Source of the DNA: an uncultured Gellertiella sp.
GTDB lineage: Bacteria > Pseudomonadota > Alphaproteobacteria > Rhizobiales > Rhizobiaceae
Assembly (NCBI RefSeq): GCF_963457605.1
Contig: NZ_OY735139.1
Location: forward strand, 2,074,501-2,138,500
Reading direction: 5' to 3'
DNA length: 64,000 nt
This document shows, one piece after another, positions 18,733 through 27,584 of this stretch. The position numbers were made by a program, and so were the translations under genes. How positions within the stretch are numbered: the stretch's first letter is position 1; the number at the start of each line of letters is the position of its first letter. Under the pieces are notes generated by a model. It was not told the origin of the DNA. It did not search any database and saw only the letters and a list, made by a program, of their open reading frames with translations.

Positions 18733-19767
18733 ATGGGTTTCAAAGTCGCAGTCGCAGGCGCCACCGGCAATGTCGGGCGCGAAATGCTCAATATTCTGTC
18801 CGAACGCGGCTTTCCCGCCGACGAGGTGGTGGCCCTTGCCTCTGCCCGTTCGCAGGGCACGGAAGTCTCCTTCGGCGACAAGGTGCTGAAGGTCAGGAAC
18901 CTCGAAAACTACGACTTCTCGGACACCGATATCTGCCTGATGTCGGCAGGCGGCGACGTCTCCAAGAAGTGGTCGCCGAAGATCGGCGCGCAGGGCTGCG
19001 TCGTTATCGATAATTCCTCCGCCTGGCGCTACGATCAGGATGTGCCGCTCATCGTTCCGGAAGTAAACCCGGATGCAATCTCGATCTTTACCCGCAAGAA
19101 CATCATTGCCAATCCGAACTGCTCGACCGCGCAGCTCGTCGTGGCGCTGAAGCCGCTGCATGATTTCGCCAGGATCAAGCGTGTCGTCGTTTCGACCTAC
19201 CAGTCCGTCTCGGGCGCCGGCAAGGATGGCATGGACGAGCTGTTCAACCAGACCCGCGCCGTCTTCGTCGCCGATCCGGTCGAGAACAAGAAGTTCACCA
19301 AGCGGATCGCCTTCAACGTCATCCCGCATATCGATGTGTTCATGGAAGACGGCTACACCAAGGAAGAGTGGAAGGTTCTGGCCGAAACCAAGAAGATGCT
19401 CGACCCGAAAATCAAGGTGACCTGCACCGCGGTGCGCGTTCCGGTCTTCATCGGCCATTCGGAATCGGTCAATATCGAATTCGAGAACGAGATCACCGCC
19501 GATCAGGCCCGCGACATCCTGCGCGAGGCACCGGGCTGCCTTGTCATCGACAAGCATGAAAACGGCGGCTACATCACCCCTTACGAATGCGCTGGCGAAG
19601 ATGCCACCTATATCTCGCGCATCCGCGAGGATGCGACGGTGGAAAATGGCCTGAACATCTGGGTCGTGTCCGACAATCTGCGCAAGGGCGCTGCGCTCAA
19701 TGCCATCCAGATTGCCGAACTGCTGATCAACCGCGGCCTGATCCGCGACCGCAAGCAGGCGGCATGA
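18733..19767 (+). CDS. asd: Aspartate-semialdehyde dehydrogenase
   Basis: 344 residues. Reduces aspartyl phosphate to the semialdehyde for lysine, diaminopimelate, threonine and methionine synthesis. N-terminal VAVAGATGNVGREML binds NADP. The active-site Cys is in NPNCSTAQ near residue 130, with SGAGKDGMDEL downstream and the HSESVNIEF substrate segment. ATG 18733 follows a purine-rich stretch. Confidence 0.97.
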   Translation: MGFKVAVAGATGNVGREMLNILSERGFPADEVVALASARSQGTEVSFGDKVLKVRNLENYDFSDTDICLMSAGGDVSKKWSPKIGAQGCVVIDNSSAWRYDQDVPLIVPEVNPDAISIFTRKNIIANPNCSTAQLVVALKPLHDFARIKRVVVSTYQSVSGAGKDGMDELFNQTRAVFVADPVENKKFTKRIAFNVIPHIDVFMEDGYTKEEWKVLAETKKMLDPKIKVTCTAVRVPVFIGHSESVNIEFENEITADQARDILREAPGCLVIDKHENGGYITPYECAGEDATYISRIREDATVENGLNIWVVSDNLRKGAALNAIQIAELLINRGLIRDRKQAA

Positions 19768-19908
19768 TTACCGTTTGGTAAAGACTGTCGTGTAGAAGCT
19801 CCGCAACGCCTTGGGCTGTTGCGGAGCTTGTTGTTCACCCTGAGCTCGACGGGATCGACGCCGGGGCCGCAGCATCGCCCAATTTAACGCAGTGTCGACG
19901 GGGATATA

Positions 19909-20733
19909 ATGCGATCGGTCAGCATCATCAGGGCACTCCTCCTGGCAACCGGCTTTGTGGCAGGCTCCTCCGGCCTTGCCGCCGCTGCCCAGTGCAGCAG
20001 CACTGGAGCAGCTTTCCCGGCATGGCTCGAAGCCTTCAGGAAAGAGGCTGCCGCCAAGGGCATCCACCCTTCCGTTCTGGACGCTGCCTTTGCCAAGGTC
20101 GCCTATAACAAGGGCACGATCCGCGCCGACCGTGGCCAGAAGAGCTTCAAACTCTCCTTCGACCAGTTCATGAAGAAGCGGGGCGGCCAGACGATCATTT
20201 CGCGCGGCCAGGGGGTCAAGCGTGCCAATGCGGCCCTGTTTGCCCGGATCGAGCAGCGCTTCGGCGTGCCGGCCGGCCCGCTGATCGCGATCTGGGGCAT
20301 GGAAACCGGCTTTGGCAGTTACATGGGAACGGAACACACGCTCTCAGCCGTCTCGACCCTTGCCTATGACTGCCGCCGCTCGGCCTATTTCACCGAACAG
20401 CTCTATGCCGCGCTGCAACTGGTCGGCCAGGGGAATCTCAATCCGGGCGCACATGGTGCCGCCCATGGCGAAATCGGCCAGACCCAGTTCCTGCCGCTGA
20501 ACGTCGTCCGCTTTGGCGTCGACGGCGATGGCGACGGGCGCATCGACCTTGCGGGGTCACGGGCCGACGCGCTCGCCTCGACCGCAAACTTCCTGCGCGG
20601 CCACGGCTGGCAGCCGGGGGAGGGCTACCAGCCCGGTGAGCCGAATTTCACAGCCCTCCAGGGCTGGAACGCCGCCACGGTCTATGAACAAGCCATTGCC
20701 TTCATCGGTGGCAAGATCGACGGCGTGAACTGA
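19909..20733 (+). CDS. Lytic murein transglycosylase, MltB-like (SLT_2)
   Basis: 274 residues. A cleavable signal peptide is visible (residues 1-27, ending GLAAAAQC). The catalytic Glu132 lies in WGMETGFGSYMG, followed by the YDCRRSAYF and GEIGQTQFLP motifs of the MltB family. Cleaves peptidoglycan glycan strands in the periplasm. Shorter than E. coli MltB and lacks a lipobox, so probably soluble. Copy 2 of the mosaic repeat begins 18 bp after the stop. Confidence 0.9.
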   Translation: MRSVSIIRALLLATGFVAGSSGLAAAAQCSSTGAAFPAWLEAFRKEAAAKGIHPSVLDAAFAKVAYNKGTIRADRGQKSFKLSFDQFMKKRGGQTIISRGQGVKRANAALFARIEQRFGVPAGPLIAIWGMETGFGSYMGTEHTLSAVSTLAYDCRRSAYFTEQLYAALQLVGQGNLNPGAHGAAHGEIGQTQFLPLNVVRFGVDGDGDGRIDLAGSRADALASTANFLRGHGWQPGEGYQPGEPNFTALQGWNAATVYEQAIAFIGGKIDGVN

Positions 20734-20750
20734 AGATACCGAACAAACTC

Positions 20751-20853
20751 TAGAGTCTGTCTGGTTCAATTTGAACCAGACAGACTCTGGCTCCCCTTGT
20801 TGTCGTTTGTCTATTCGGGAAAACCGGATTCCACTTTTCCCTGACAAACTCTA
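20751..20853 (-). repeat. Mosaic intergenic repeat, copy 2 (103 bp)
   Basis: Reverse orientation relative to copy 1. The long palindrome (20751-20789) is a perfect 17-bp stem, AGAGTCTGTCTGGTTCA with its complement. The second palindrome pairs GTTTGTC/GGGAAAA with TTTTCCC/GACAAAC. It fills most of the space between the convergent transglycosylase and carbonic anhydrase genes. Confidence 0.85.
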
Positions 20854-20879
20854 AAAAAACCGGCTTCCGCCGGTTTTTT
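20853..20879. terminator. Bidirectional terminator between transglycosylase and carbonic anhydrase
   Basis: AACCGGC-TTCC-GCCGGTT with an A-run before and a T-run after, so it can work on both strands. Directly abuts the end of repeat copy 2 and the carbonic anhydrase stop. Confidence 0.8.
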
Positions 20880-20881
20880 CA

Positions 20882-21523
20882 TCAGATCTGCGGACGGAAG
20901 AAATCGCCGGTCTTGGGGTCCATCACCCAGAGCTCGCCGGTCGAAATGTCGAACCAGGCGCCGTGCAGCTGGATCTTGCCCCGTTCCTCGAGGATCTTGA
21001 CGCAAGGGAAGGTCCTGAGATTGTTGAGCGAATTGCGGATCGACACCCGTTCCATCGCCGTCTGGCGCTCGCCCGCCGTCATCACGTCATTCGACTGGAT
21101 CTGCTCGGCCGCCGCACTGACGAGTCCCATCCACTTGCCGATGAAATCGCCCGGTGACAGAGGCTCGGCATTCGGATCAAGCGCTGCACGGATACCGCCG
21201 CAGCGGCCATGGCCCATCACCACGATATCCTTGACCCGCAGCGACTGGACTGCAAATTCCAGCGCCGCCGAGGTGGAGTGATACATGCCGTCCGGCTCAT
21301 AGGGCGGCACCATGTTGGCAACATTGCGCACGACGAAGAGTTCGCCCGGTCCGCTGTCGAAAATGGTTTCCGGAGCCGAGCGACTGTCGCAGCAGGCAAC
21401 CACCAGGGTCTTCGGCTGCTGGCCGTTTTCAGCAAGGATCCGGTAGCGATCACGCTCGCCGCTGTAACGCGCGGTCATGAAGTTGCGATAGCCGTCGAGA
21501 AGATAATCGGGAAATGTCTGCAT
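20882..21523 (-). CDS. Beta-class carbonic anhydrase
   Basis: 213 residues, cytoplasmic. Interconverts CO2 and bicarbonate. The zinc ligands are visible: Cys in VACCDSRSAPE (near residue 44), and His and Cys in GHGRCGGIRA (near 103-106). The Asp-Arg pair of the active site follows the first Cys. Start at ATG 21523. Shares a short 77-bp intergenic space with the kinase gene upstream, so the two may be co-transcribed. Confidence 0.93.
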   Translation of the reverse strand: MQTFPDYLLDGYRNFMTARYSGERDRYRILAENGQQPKTLVVACCDSRSAPETIFDSGPGELFVVRNVANMVPPYEPDGMYHSTSAALEFAVQSLRVKDIVVMGHGRCGGIRAALDPNAEPLSPGDFIGKWMGLVSAAAEQIQSNDVMTAGERQTAMERVSIRNSLNNLRTFPCVKILEERGKIQLHGAWFDISTGELWVMDPKTGDFFRPQI

Positions 21524-21600
21524 GGGGAAACGCTACAATTTCGGGAGACCAAGATCAACTGTTGCAGTGCGACATAAAGAAATGCCACGGCGGCAAACCG

Positions 21601-22479
21601 TCAGGTTCGTCGCCTCTGGGCGGGATGCAGCAATTTGCGCATCTGCACCATCGCCATCGGCGTGACCAGGCTCGATGCATGGGTTTCAAGCGCCAGTTCG
21701 TCACCACCGGTCTTGGCCGTACGGGCCAGGATTTCGAAAACCGAGGCCGTTGCCAGTTGCAGGGCGCGCTCCTCCTCGCTGCCCTCAAGCAGCCGCGCCA
21801 GAAACAGCGCGGCGATGAGATCGCCGAGCCCGTTCGGCGCATTGTCGACCAGCCGGTTTTCCGACAGCAATGCGGTGCGCCCGGAAAGATAGAGATTGCC
21901 GGTTCCGCCCGCCATCATCGACACGGCTGATGTCACCAGCATGCGCGGCGGCCCGAGCGACAGGGCTGCCTCCATGATCGCCGCATTGCTGTCGAGCGGC
22001 GAGCCGCACATCCAGGCGAGTTCATAGCGGTTTGGCGTGGCCAGCGACGCGAGCGGGATCAACAGATCGCGGATCGCCTCCGCCGTTTCCCCGGCAATAT
22101 AGAGACCGCCGAGATCGCCCATCACCGGGTCGCAGGCGTAAAAGAGATCCGGCTTGCGGGCGCGCAGACCCTCGACCAGCCGGGCCACTGACCGGGCCTG
22201 TGCGGCATTGGCCAGATAGCCGGAGAGAACTGCGGTGACTTCATCGAGCCAGGGGGCGCGCAGAAGATCGTCGATGGCCTGGTCGAATTCCGCCGCGCCG
22301 AACTCCATCCGGGTGGAGGGGCCGTGACCGGGATGCCAGGGCAGGACGACGGTCGGCAGTGCCCAGACCGGATGGCCAAGCGTTTCCAGCGCAAAGACCG
22401 CGGCACGATTGCCGACCGAGCCCCGCACCACATGGCTGGAGATCGAAATGACGGCACCCTTGTCCGGAAAATTCTTCAT
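21601..22479 (-). CDS. pdxY: Pyridoxal kinase, PdxY-like
   Basis: About 292 residues of the ribokinase fold. The N-terminus VISISSHVVRGSVGNRAAVFALETLG is typical of pyridoxal kinases. YACDPVMGD, TPNRYELAWMCG and the anion-hole GLGDLIAALFLARLL segment near the C-terminus are present. In standard PdxK/PdxY this last motif is G-x-G-D with Asp as base, and it is intact. Phosphorylates pyridoxal in the PLP salvage pathway. ATG at 22479 chosen over a GTG five codons upstream. Confidence 0.88.
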   Translation of the reverse strand: MKNFPDKGAVISISSHVVRGSVGNRAAVFALETLGHPVWALPTVVLPWHPGHGPSTRMEFGAAEFDQAIDDLLRAPWLDEVTAVLSGYLANAAQARSVARLVEGLRARKPDLFYACDPVMGDLGGLYIAGETAEAIRDLLIPLASLATPNRYELAWMCGSPLDSNAAIMEAALSLGPPRMLVTSAVSMMAGGTGNLYLSGRTALLSENRLVDNAPNGLGDLIAALFLARLLEGSEEERALQLATASVFEILARTAKTGGDELALETHASSLVTPMAMVQMRKLLHPAQRRRT

Positions 22480-22589
22480 GTCTCGGTTCCGCACTGCATG
22501 ACCGGGCTGAAATGCGTCTATTTCGGATGTGCTGTCAACATGCCGGCACCCCCCAGGTGAAGTCAGTTATATTGAACAAATTATTTGAA

Positions 22590-22621
22590 TTTGCCGCGAA
22601 TTCTTAAGAATTTGAGGCAAA
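22590..22621. promoter_or_regulatory. Inverted repeat upstream of glutamate dehydrogenase
   Basis: A perfect 14-bp palindrome (AATTCTTAAGAATT at 22599-22612) nested in an outer TTTGCC...GGCAAA pair. It lies 139 bp before the gdh start in a 280-bp gap that holds no gene. Likely a regulator binding site for the divergent gdh or pdxY promoters; the regulator is unknown. Confidence 0.45.
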
Positions 22622-22759
22622 AATGACCGACAGCTCTAAAAAACGGGATGATTTTGGTCTGAAATCTCAGAAAAGGCCCGCTATTGTCCCTATACACGGC
22701 GCTGATTCCTGACAGAATCATAGCGCATCCAGCATTCAGTCCCGGCAAGGAGGATATCC

Positions 22760-25700
22760 ATGGGAGCCCGCAATAATCCAAAACGTGACAAGCTCATTGA
22801 CACCGCCCGCAAGGTCGCGCTTGCGGCGGAGAGCCGTCACCTGGATCCGGGTATCCTGTTTGGCCATGCGAGCAATGACGACCTCGACATCTACTCTGCC
22901 GAGATGCTGGCACAGGCGGCCATCCATGCCGCAGCCGAGATCGCGGCCTTTGATGGCGTGACGGCACGGGTGACGATCGGGGCGGTCGAGACCATTGAAC
23001 CCGACGGGGTACCGGTTTCGGTCCTGTCGGTCACGGATTGCAACATGCCGTTCCTCTATGATTCCGTCATGGGCGAGGTCACCTCGACCAACCGCGACAT
23101 CTATCTCGCAGTCCATCCGATCATTTCGGCCCACGAAGACGGCACGCTGGGGGAGTTCGACCCCGAAGAAGGCGAGGGCAACAGCCGGGCCATCAGTCAT
23201 ATCCAGCTGCATCTGGCCCCGGTCACGGCAGCCCAGGGCATGGAACTGGTCAAGCGCGTGGAAATGGTGCTCGCCCAGGTGCATGGCGCGATTACCGACT
23301 GGAAGCCTATGCTGGCGCTGCTCGACACCGCCGTTGCCGAATTGCAGGCGCATCAGCCGGGCCGGCGCAAGATGGAACGGGACGAGACGCTTGATTTCCT
23401 CGAATGGCTGCGGCTCGACAATTTCACCTTCCTCGGCATGCGCGAATATATCTATAGCGGCAAGGGGGCAAAGGCGAAGGTGGAACGTGGCAGGGGCCGG
23501 GGCCTCGGCATCCTGTCCGACCCGGATGTCCGGGTGCTCCGCCAGGGCAAGGATGCGGTGACCACCACGCCCGAAATCCTTGAATTCCTCGATGGGCCGG
23601 ATTTCATCATCGTCACCAAGGCGAATGTCAAATCCGTCGTCCACCGCCGCGCCTACATGGATTATGTCGGCATCAAGCGTTTCGATGAAGATGGCAATGT
23701 GATCGGCGAATTGCGGGTGGTGGGCCTGTTCACGTCCACGGCCTATACCGGCCCCGCCTCGCAGATCCCGCTGCTCCGGCGCAAGGTCGAGAAGATCATC
23801 GACCATTTCGGCTTCGATCCGTCCAGCCATTCCGGGCGGCTGTTGCAGAACACGCTGGAATCCTATCCGCGCGACGACCTGTTCCAGATCGATACCAACC
23901 AGCTTGCCGGTTTCTGCGAGCAGATCAATGATCTCTCGGACCGGCCGCGCATCCGCGTCCTGCCGCGCATCGACCATTTCGACCGTTTCGTCTCCGTGCT
24001 GATCTATGTGCCCCGCGAGGACTACAATTCCGCCGTGCGCGAAAAGATCGGCAATTACCTGAAGACCATCTATGACGGCCGGGTTTCGGCCTATTATCCG
24101 GCTTTCCCCGAGGGCGGGGTCGCCCGCGTGCATTTCATCATCGGTCGCAGCGGCGGCAAGACCCCGCGCGTCCCGCAGGCAAGGCTGGAAGACGCCATCC
24201 GGGAAATCACCGCCCGCTGGGGCGAGCGGTTCGAAACGCTGGCAGGCGAAGACGCACCGAAGATCGAGGTCAGCCAGGCTTTCGAGGAGGCCTTTACACC
24301 TGAGGAAACCGTTGCCGATCTCGATCATATCCTTGCCTGCTTGCAGGGCGAGGCCGTCAGCATCGCCTTCAAGGCGCGGCCTGACGACAAAAAGCTGCTG
24401 ACACTCCGGATTTTCCACGCCAAGACCGACCTCGCCCTGTCGCGCCGCGTGCCACTGCTTGAGCATCTGGGCTTCAACGTCATCAGCGAACGCACCTTCG
24501 ACATCAAATGTACCGATGCCACGGGCAGCGACGGGCTGGTGGTGCTGCATGTCATGGAACTCGAGCCCCGTTCCGGCGAAGGTGTCGACCTCGACGAGCA
24601 TGGCGACCGGCTGACGGAAGCCTTCCTCGACGCCTTCCATGGCCGTATCGACAATGACACGTTCAACCGGCTGGTACTGCTTGCCGGTCTGCCATCACGC
24701 GACGTGATGGTGCTGCGCGCCATCGCCCGCTATCTGCGCCAGGCAGGCATTGCCTATTCGCAGGACTATATCGCCGAGACGCTGGCCAAATATCCCGCCA
24801 TCACGGCCGCCACCTTCGGCCTGTTCCGCGACCGGATGGATCCGAAGATCGGCGAGAAATCCCGTGCCCGAAAGCTGGCGGAGCATCTCGACGCCATCGA
24901 GACGGCACTGTCGGCGGTTCCCAGCCTCGACGAGGACAGTATCCTGCGCCGCTATGTCAATGTGATCCAGTCGACGCTGCGCACCAATTATTTCCAGCGC
25001 AATGAAGACGGCACGCCGAAGGCAATGCTCGCCTTCAAGTTCGATCCGCATCTTCTCGAAGGCCTGCCGGAGCCGAGGCCCTTCCGCGAAATCTTCGTCT
25101 ATGGCGTCGAAGTGGAAGGCGTGCATCTGCGCTTCGGCAAGGTGGCGCGCGGCGGCTTGCGCTGGTCGGACCGCGCCCAGGATTACCGCACCGAAGTGCT
25201 GGGACTGGTGAAGGCCCAGCAGGTCAAGAATGCTGTCATCGTGCCGGTTGGGGCCAAGGGCGGCTTCTTCCCGAAACTGCTGCCCGCAGGCGGCAGTCGC
25301 GACGAGATTTTTGCGGCAGGCACCCGCGCCTACAAGACCTATATCCGCACGCTTCTGTCGATCACCGACAATATCGACGGTGCCGGGATCGTGCCCCCCG
25401 CCGATACCGTCCGGCTCGATGGTGACGATCCCTATTTCGTGGTGGCTGCCGACAAGGGCACGGCCACCTTCTCCGATACCGCCAACGGACTGGCGCAGGA
25501 AGCCGGCTTCTGGCTGGATGACGCCTTTGCCTCCGGCGGATCCGTCGGCTACGACCACAAGAAGATGGGCATTACCGCCCGCGGCGCCTGGGAAGCGGTC
25601 AAGCGGCATTTCCGCGAAATGGACATCGACATCCAGACAACACCCTTCACGGTGGCAGGTGTCGGCGACATGTCCGGCGACGTGTTTGGCAATGGCATGC

Positions 25701-27544
25701 TGCTGTCGCCGAAAATCCGGCTGATCGCCGCCTTCGACCACCGCGACATCTTCATCGATCCCGATCCGGACATGGTGCGAACCTTTGCCGAGCGGCAGCG
25801 GATGTTCAACCTGCCCCGCTCCAGCTGGCAGGATTTCAACCACGCGATCCTCTCCAAGGGCGGCATGATCGTCTCGCGCTCGGAAAAATCGATCAAGCTC
25901 ACAAACGAGGCCGCCGCCGCCATCGGGCTCGCCAGGACGGTTGCCACCCCGTTCGAGATCATGACGGCCATTCTGAAAGCCAGGGTAGACCTCCTCTGGT
26001 TCGGCGGCATCGGCACCTATATCAAGGGCACGGGCGAGACGGATGCCGAGGTCGGCGACCGCGCCAATGATGCGATCCGCATTTTCGGCAATGAAGTCGG
26101 GGCAAAAGTGATCGGCGAAGGGGCCAATCTCGGCGTCACCCAGCGGGGCCGCATTGCCTATTGCCTGGCCGGTGGCCGCTGCAATTCGGATGCCATCGAC
26201 AATTCGGCCGGCGTCAACTCCTCCGACGTCGAGGTCAATATCAAGATTGCGCTCGCCTCCGCCATGCGCGACGGGCGTCTGCTCAGGCCGAAACGCAACC
26301 AGCTGCTGGCTTCGATGACCGACGAGGTCGCGCATCTGGTGCTGCGCAACAATTATCTCCAGTCGCTCGCCATCTCGCTCACCGCCCGCAAGGGGTCCGG
26401 CAATGCCCGCGAATTGGGCCGGCTGATGGATGTGCTGGAGACGGCGGGCCAGCTCAACCGCAAGGTCGAACTGCTTCCCGACGACGCCACCTTTGCCGAG
26501 CGCTACGCGGCGGGCAAGCCGCTGACCCGTCCGGAGATCGGGGTGCTGCTCTCCTATGCCAAGATCGTGCTGTTCGACGACCTGATTGCCAGCGACCTGC
26601 CCGATGATCCTGTTTTCAACGGGGTGCTGACCCGCTATTTCCCGGTCAAGATGCAGCGCATCCATGCGGTCGACATTGCCGGCCACCGCCTGCGCCGTGA
26701 AATCATTGCCACCGTTCTGGCCAATGAGGTGATCAACCGGGGCGGCCCGGGTTTTGTCATCCAGATGATGGACCAGACCGGCGCCTCGGCTTCCGATGTG
26801 GTCAAGGCAGCGATGCTGGCCCGCGAAGGCTTCGATTTTGCCCGCCTGTGGGGCGAGGCCGACAAGCTTGACGGTCAAGTCAGCGGCAGCGCGCAAAATG
26901 CGCTCTACGCCCAGATTGGCACCGCTTTTGCAGGCCTCACCCGCCTGCTGCTGAAGACTGGCGGAACCGGTCTTTCGATGCAGGAAGCCGGACAGAAGCT
27001 CGCCGCCTCGGTCAAATCGCTGAAGCCGATCCTGCGCTCGATCATGCCGGTCGACCTCTCCGCCGAAATCGGCACGATGGAAACCGAATTCGTCGCCTCG
27101 GGCATAACGCCCGGTCTGGCAGGCGAGGTGGCGGAGCTGCAGGCGCTGTTGATCGTGCCGGAAATCATGCAGATCTGCGAACGCACCGGCGACAGTCTCG
27201 CCCGTGGCTCGGAAGCCTACATGTCCGCCTCGCAACGCTTCCACATCGGCAGGCTCCTGTCTGCCGCCGGTCACGTCTCGACCACGGATGCCTATGAGGG
27301 CATGGCCCTGTCACGGGCGCAGGACCAGATCGCCACGGCACGGCGCGCCATCGTGATTTCGGCGCTGACCCGGCACAAGAAGGAGAAGGTACCGCTCGAT
27401 GCCTGGCTTTCCACCGACCCGAAGCGGATTTCCCGCCTGGCACTGGAATTGGCCACCGTCAGCGAGAGTGGCGATCCGACCCTTGCAAAACTCACGGTTG
27501 CTGCGGGTCTTCTGAGCGACCTTGCCTTGGCACAGGCAAAATGA
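22760..27544 (+). CDS. gdhB: NAD-specific glutamate dehydrogenase, large 180-kDa type
   Basis: 1594 residues, the usual size of the GDH-180 class (about 1600). Converts glutamate to 2-oxoglutarate and ammonium. The N-terminal half has ACT-like and regulatory segments (for example the DCNMPFLYDSVMGEV stretch near residue 95). The catalytic core has VARGGLRWSDRAQDYRTE and PVGAKGGFFPK near residue 830. The C-terminal domain is helical. AAGGAGG ribosome site 7 bp before ATG. A symbol is given by family resemblance; other names (gdhA, gdh2) are used too. Confidence 0.95.
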   Translation: MGARNNPKRDKLIDTARKVALAAESRHLDPGILFGHASNDDLDIYSAEMLAQAAIHAAAEIAAFDGVTARVTIGAVETIEPDGVPVSVLSVTDCNMPFLYDSVMGEVTSTNRDIYLAVHPIISAHEDGTLGEFDPEEGEGNSRAISHIQLHLAPVTAAQGMELVKRVEMVLAQVHGAITDWKPMLALLDTAVAELQAHQPGRRKMERDETLDFLEWLRLDNFTFLGMREYIYSGKGAKAKVERGRGRGLGILSDPDVRVLRQGKDAVTTTPEILEFLDGPDFIIVTKANVKSVVHRRAYMDYVGIKRFDEDGNVIGELRVVGLFTSTAYTGPASQIPLLRRKVEKIIDHFGFDPSSHSGRLLQNTLESYPRDDLFQIDTNQLAGFCEQINDLSDRPRIRVLPRIDHFDRFVSVLIYVPREDYNSAVREKIGNYLKTIYDGRVSAYYPAFPEGGVARVHFIIGRSGGKTPRVPQARLEDAIREITARWGERFETLAGEDAPKIEVSQAFEEAFTPEETVADLDHILACLQGEAVSIAFKARPDDKKLLTLRIFHAKTDLALSRRVPLLEHLGFNVISERTFDIKCTDATGSDGLVVLHVMELEPRSGEGVDLDEHGDRLTEAFLDAFHGRIDNDTFNRLVLLAGLPSRDVMVLRAIARYLRQAGIAYSQDYIAETLAKYPAITAATFGLFRDRMDPKIGEKSRARKLAEHLDAIETALSAVPSLDEDSILRRYVNVIQSTLRTNYFQRNEDGTPKAMLAFKFDPHLLEGLPEPRPFREIFVYGVEVEGVHLRFGKVARGGLRWSDRAQDYRTEVLGLVKAQQVKNAVIVPVGAKGGFFPKLLPAGGSRDEIFAAGTRAYKTYIRTLLSITDNIDGAGIVPPADTVRLDGDDPYFVVAADKGTATFSDTANGLAQEAGFWLDDAFASGGSVGYDHKKMGITARGAWEAVKRHFREMDIDIQTTPFTVAGVGDMSGDVFGNGMLLSPKIRLIAAFDHRDIFIDPDPDMVRTFAERQRMFNLPRSSWQDFNHAILSKGGMIVSRSEKSIKLTNEAAAAIGLARTVATPFEIMTAILKARVDLLWFGGIGTYIKGTGETDAEVGDRANDAIRIFGNEVGAKVIGEGANLGVTQRGRIAYCLAGGRCNSDAIDNSAGVNSSDVEVNIKIALASAMRDGRLLRPKRNQLLASMTDEVAHLVLRNNYLQSLAISLTARKGSGNARELGRLMDVLETAGQLNRKVELLPDDATFAERYAAGKPLTRPEIGVLLSYAKIVLFDDLIASDLPDDPVFNGVLTRYFPVKMQRIHAVDIAGHRLRREIIATVLANEVINRGGPGFVIQMMDQTGASASDVVKAAMLAREGFDFARLWGEADKLDGQVSGSAQNALYAQIGTAFAGLTRLLLKTGGTGLSMQEAGQKLAASVKSLKPILRSIMPVDLSAEIGTMETEFVASGITPGLAGEVAELQALLIVPEIMQICERTGDSLARGSEAYMSASQRFHIGRLLSAAGHVSTTDAYEGMALSRAQDQIATARRAIVISALTRHKKEKVPLDAWLSTDPKRISRLALELATVSESGDPTLAKLTVAAGLLSDLALAQAK

Positions 27545-27584
27545 CAAGGTCCCCGCGGGCCAGGCAAGGCGCGTGGGGGCAATC

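Noticed and set aside
24695-27274. 859-codon open frame on the minus strand inside gdh
   Set aside because: Lies fully within the conserved 180-kDa glutamate dehydrogenase and has no recognisable domain; a by-product of high GC3.
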